A stretch of 6,151 bases of DNA from Paracoccaceae bacterium (lineage in GTDB: Bacteria > Pseudomonadota > Alphaproteobacteria > Rhodobacterales > Rhodobacteraceae). The notes under the pieces were generated by a model. The model ran no database searches. It was not told where the DNA came from and saw nothing but the letters and a program-made list of their open reading frames with translations. Made by a program: the position numbers and the translations under genes. Within the stretch, counting starts at the first letter, position 1, and the number at the start of each line of letters is the position of its first letter. Below are positions 5,782-6,151 of the stretch, piece after piece. Location: contig JAAUPC010000217.1 in NCBI GenBank assembly GCA_012036325.1, positions 1 through 6,151 of the forward strand. The letters run 5' to 3'.

Positions 5782-6151
5782 CCGCTGGCGTGTCGATTGA
5801 GCGGGTGTCGCAACGTTATGGCACGGCCACGGCGCTGGAGGCGGTCAGCCTTGAGATTGCGGCGGGGGAGTTTGTCGTGCTTCTTGGCCCATCGGGCTGC
5901 GGGAAGACGACGCTGTTGAACATCATCGGCGGGTTTGTGGAACCGACCGAGGGGCGCGTGCTGATCGGCGGGCGGGATATGGCGGGGGTGGCCCCGAAGG
6001 ACCGGCCGACAACGACGGTGTTTCAGGACTATGCCCTCTTTCCGCATATGAGCCTGCGGGAGAATGTGGCGTTTGGCCTGCGGATGCGTGGCGTCGACCG
6101 CGGCACCCGCGCGGCGAAGGCCGATGCCATGCTGGCGCTGGTGGGCCTTGA
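5778..6151 (+). CDS. ABC importer ATPase, PotA-like, N-terminal part only
   Basis: The first 124 codons of the nucleotide-binding subunit are present; the gene runs off the right edge. The A-loop tyrosine is probably Y14 (SQRYG). Walker A is GPSGCGKTT at 37-45, with K43 as the phosphate-binding lysine. The Q-loop is FQDYALFPHM with Q83, the exact form typical of spermidine/putrescine, iron and other polyamine-class importers. The segment RENVAFGLRMRG follows. The signature motif, Walker B, H-loop and any C-terminal TOBE domain lie outside. The subunit would power the two permeases from the cytoplasm by ATP hydrolysis. It overlaps the permease 2 stop by 4 bases, so it belongs to the same operon. 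Confidence 0.93.
   Translation, partial: MTAGVSIERVSQRYGTATALEAVSLEIAAGEFVVLLGPSGCGKTTLLNIIGGFVEPTEGRVLIGGRDMAGVAPKDRPTTTVFQDYALFPHMSLRENVAFGLRMRGVDRGTRAAKADAMLALVGL

Overview
The window is high-GC DNA with codon use, gene content and signal-peptide style that fit an alphaproteobacterium, most likely of the Rhodobacteraceae. This placement comes from how the proteins read, not from a marker gene. Almost all of it is coding. No rRNA, tRNA, CRISPR array, transposase or integrase was seen.

Layout from left to right. (1) Bases 1-1086, minus strand: the N-terminal FAD domain of a dimethylglycine/sarcosine dehydrogenase-like oxidoreductase. It runs off the left edge and carries two apparent 1-base deletions, near 286-288 and 66-69; protein similarity continues in a new frame after each. 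(2) Bases 1087-1399: a divergent intergenic region with two hairpin-forming inverted repeats. (3) Bases 1400-2227, plus strand: an exported protein with two PRC-barrel domains. (4) Bases 2269-2302: a strong hairpin terminator between converging genes. (5) Bases 2302-2913, minus strand: a TetR-family regulator. (6) Bases 2914-3003: a divergent control region with a cluster of TCAAA/TTTGA half-sites, the likely TetR operator. (7) Bases 3004-6151, plus strand: an ABC importer operon of the spermidine/putrescine (PotDBCA) class, in the order binding protein, permease 1, permease 2, ATPase. The ATPase is cut by the right edge. A long AT-rich palindrome (4932-4979) sits between the two permease genes.

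How the parts may work together: the TetR protein probably controls itself and the divergent importer operon through the shared palindromes. The binding protein resembles PotD-type proteins but seems to lack the acidic residue that follows the second binding-pocket Trp in E. coli PotD. A demethylating FAD oxidoreductase lies nearby. The importer may therefore bring in a methylated amine or amino acid, such as a betaine, dimethylglycine or sarcosine relative, rather than a polyamine. That substrate idea is inference. The PRC-barrel gene lies between the oxidoreductase and the regulator and may be unrelated to transport.

Nothing here proves a wholly new system. The items most worth a second look are the nested palindrome inside the operon, the three-half-site operator cluster, the unusual binding pocket and the broken oxidoreductase frame.
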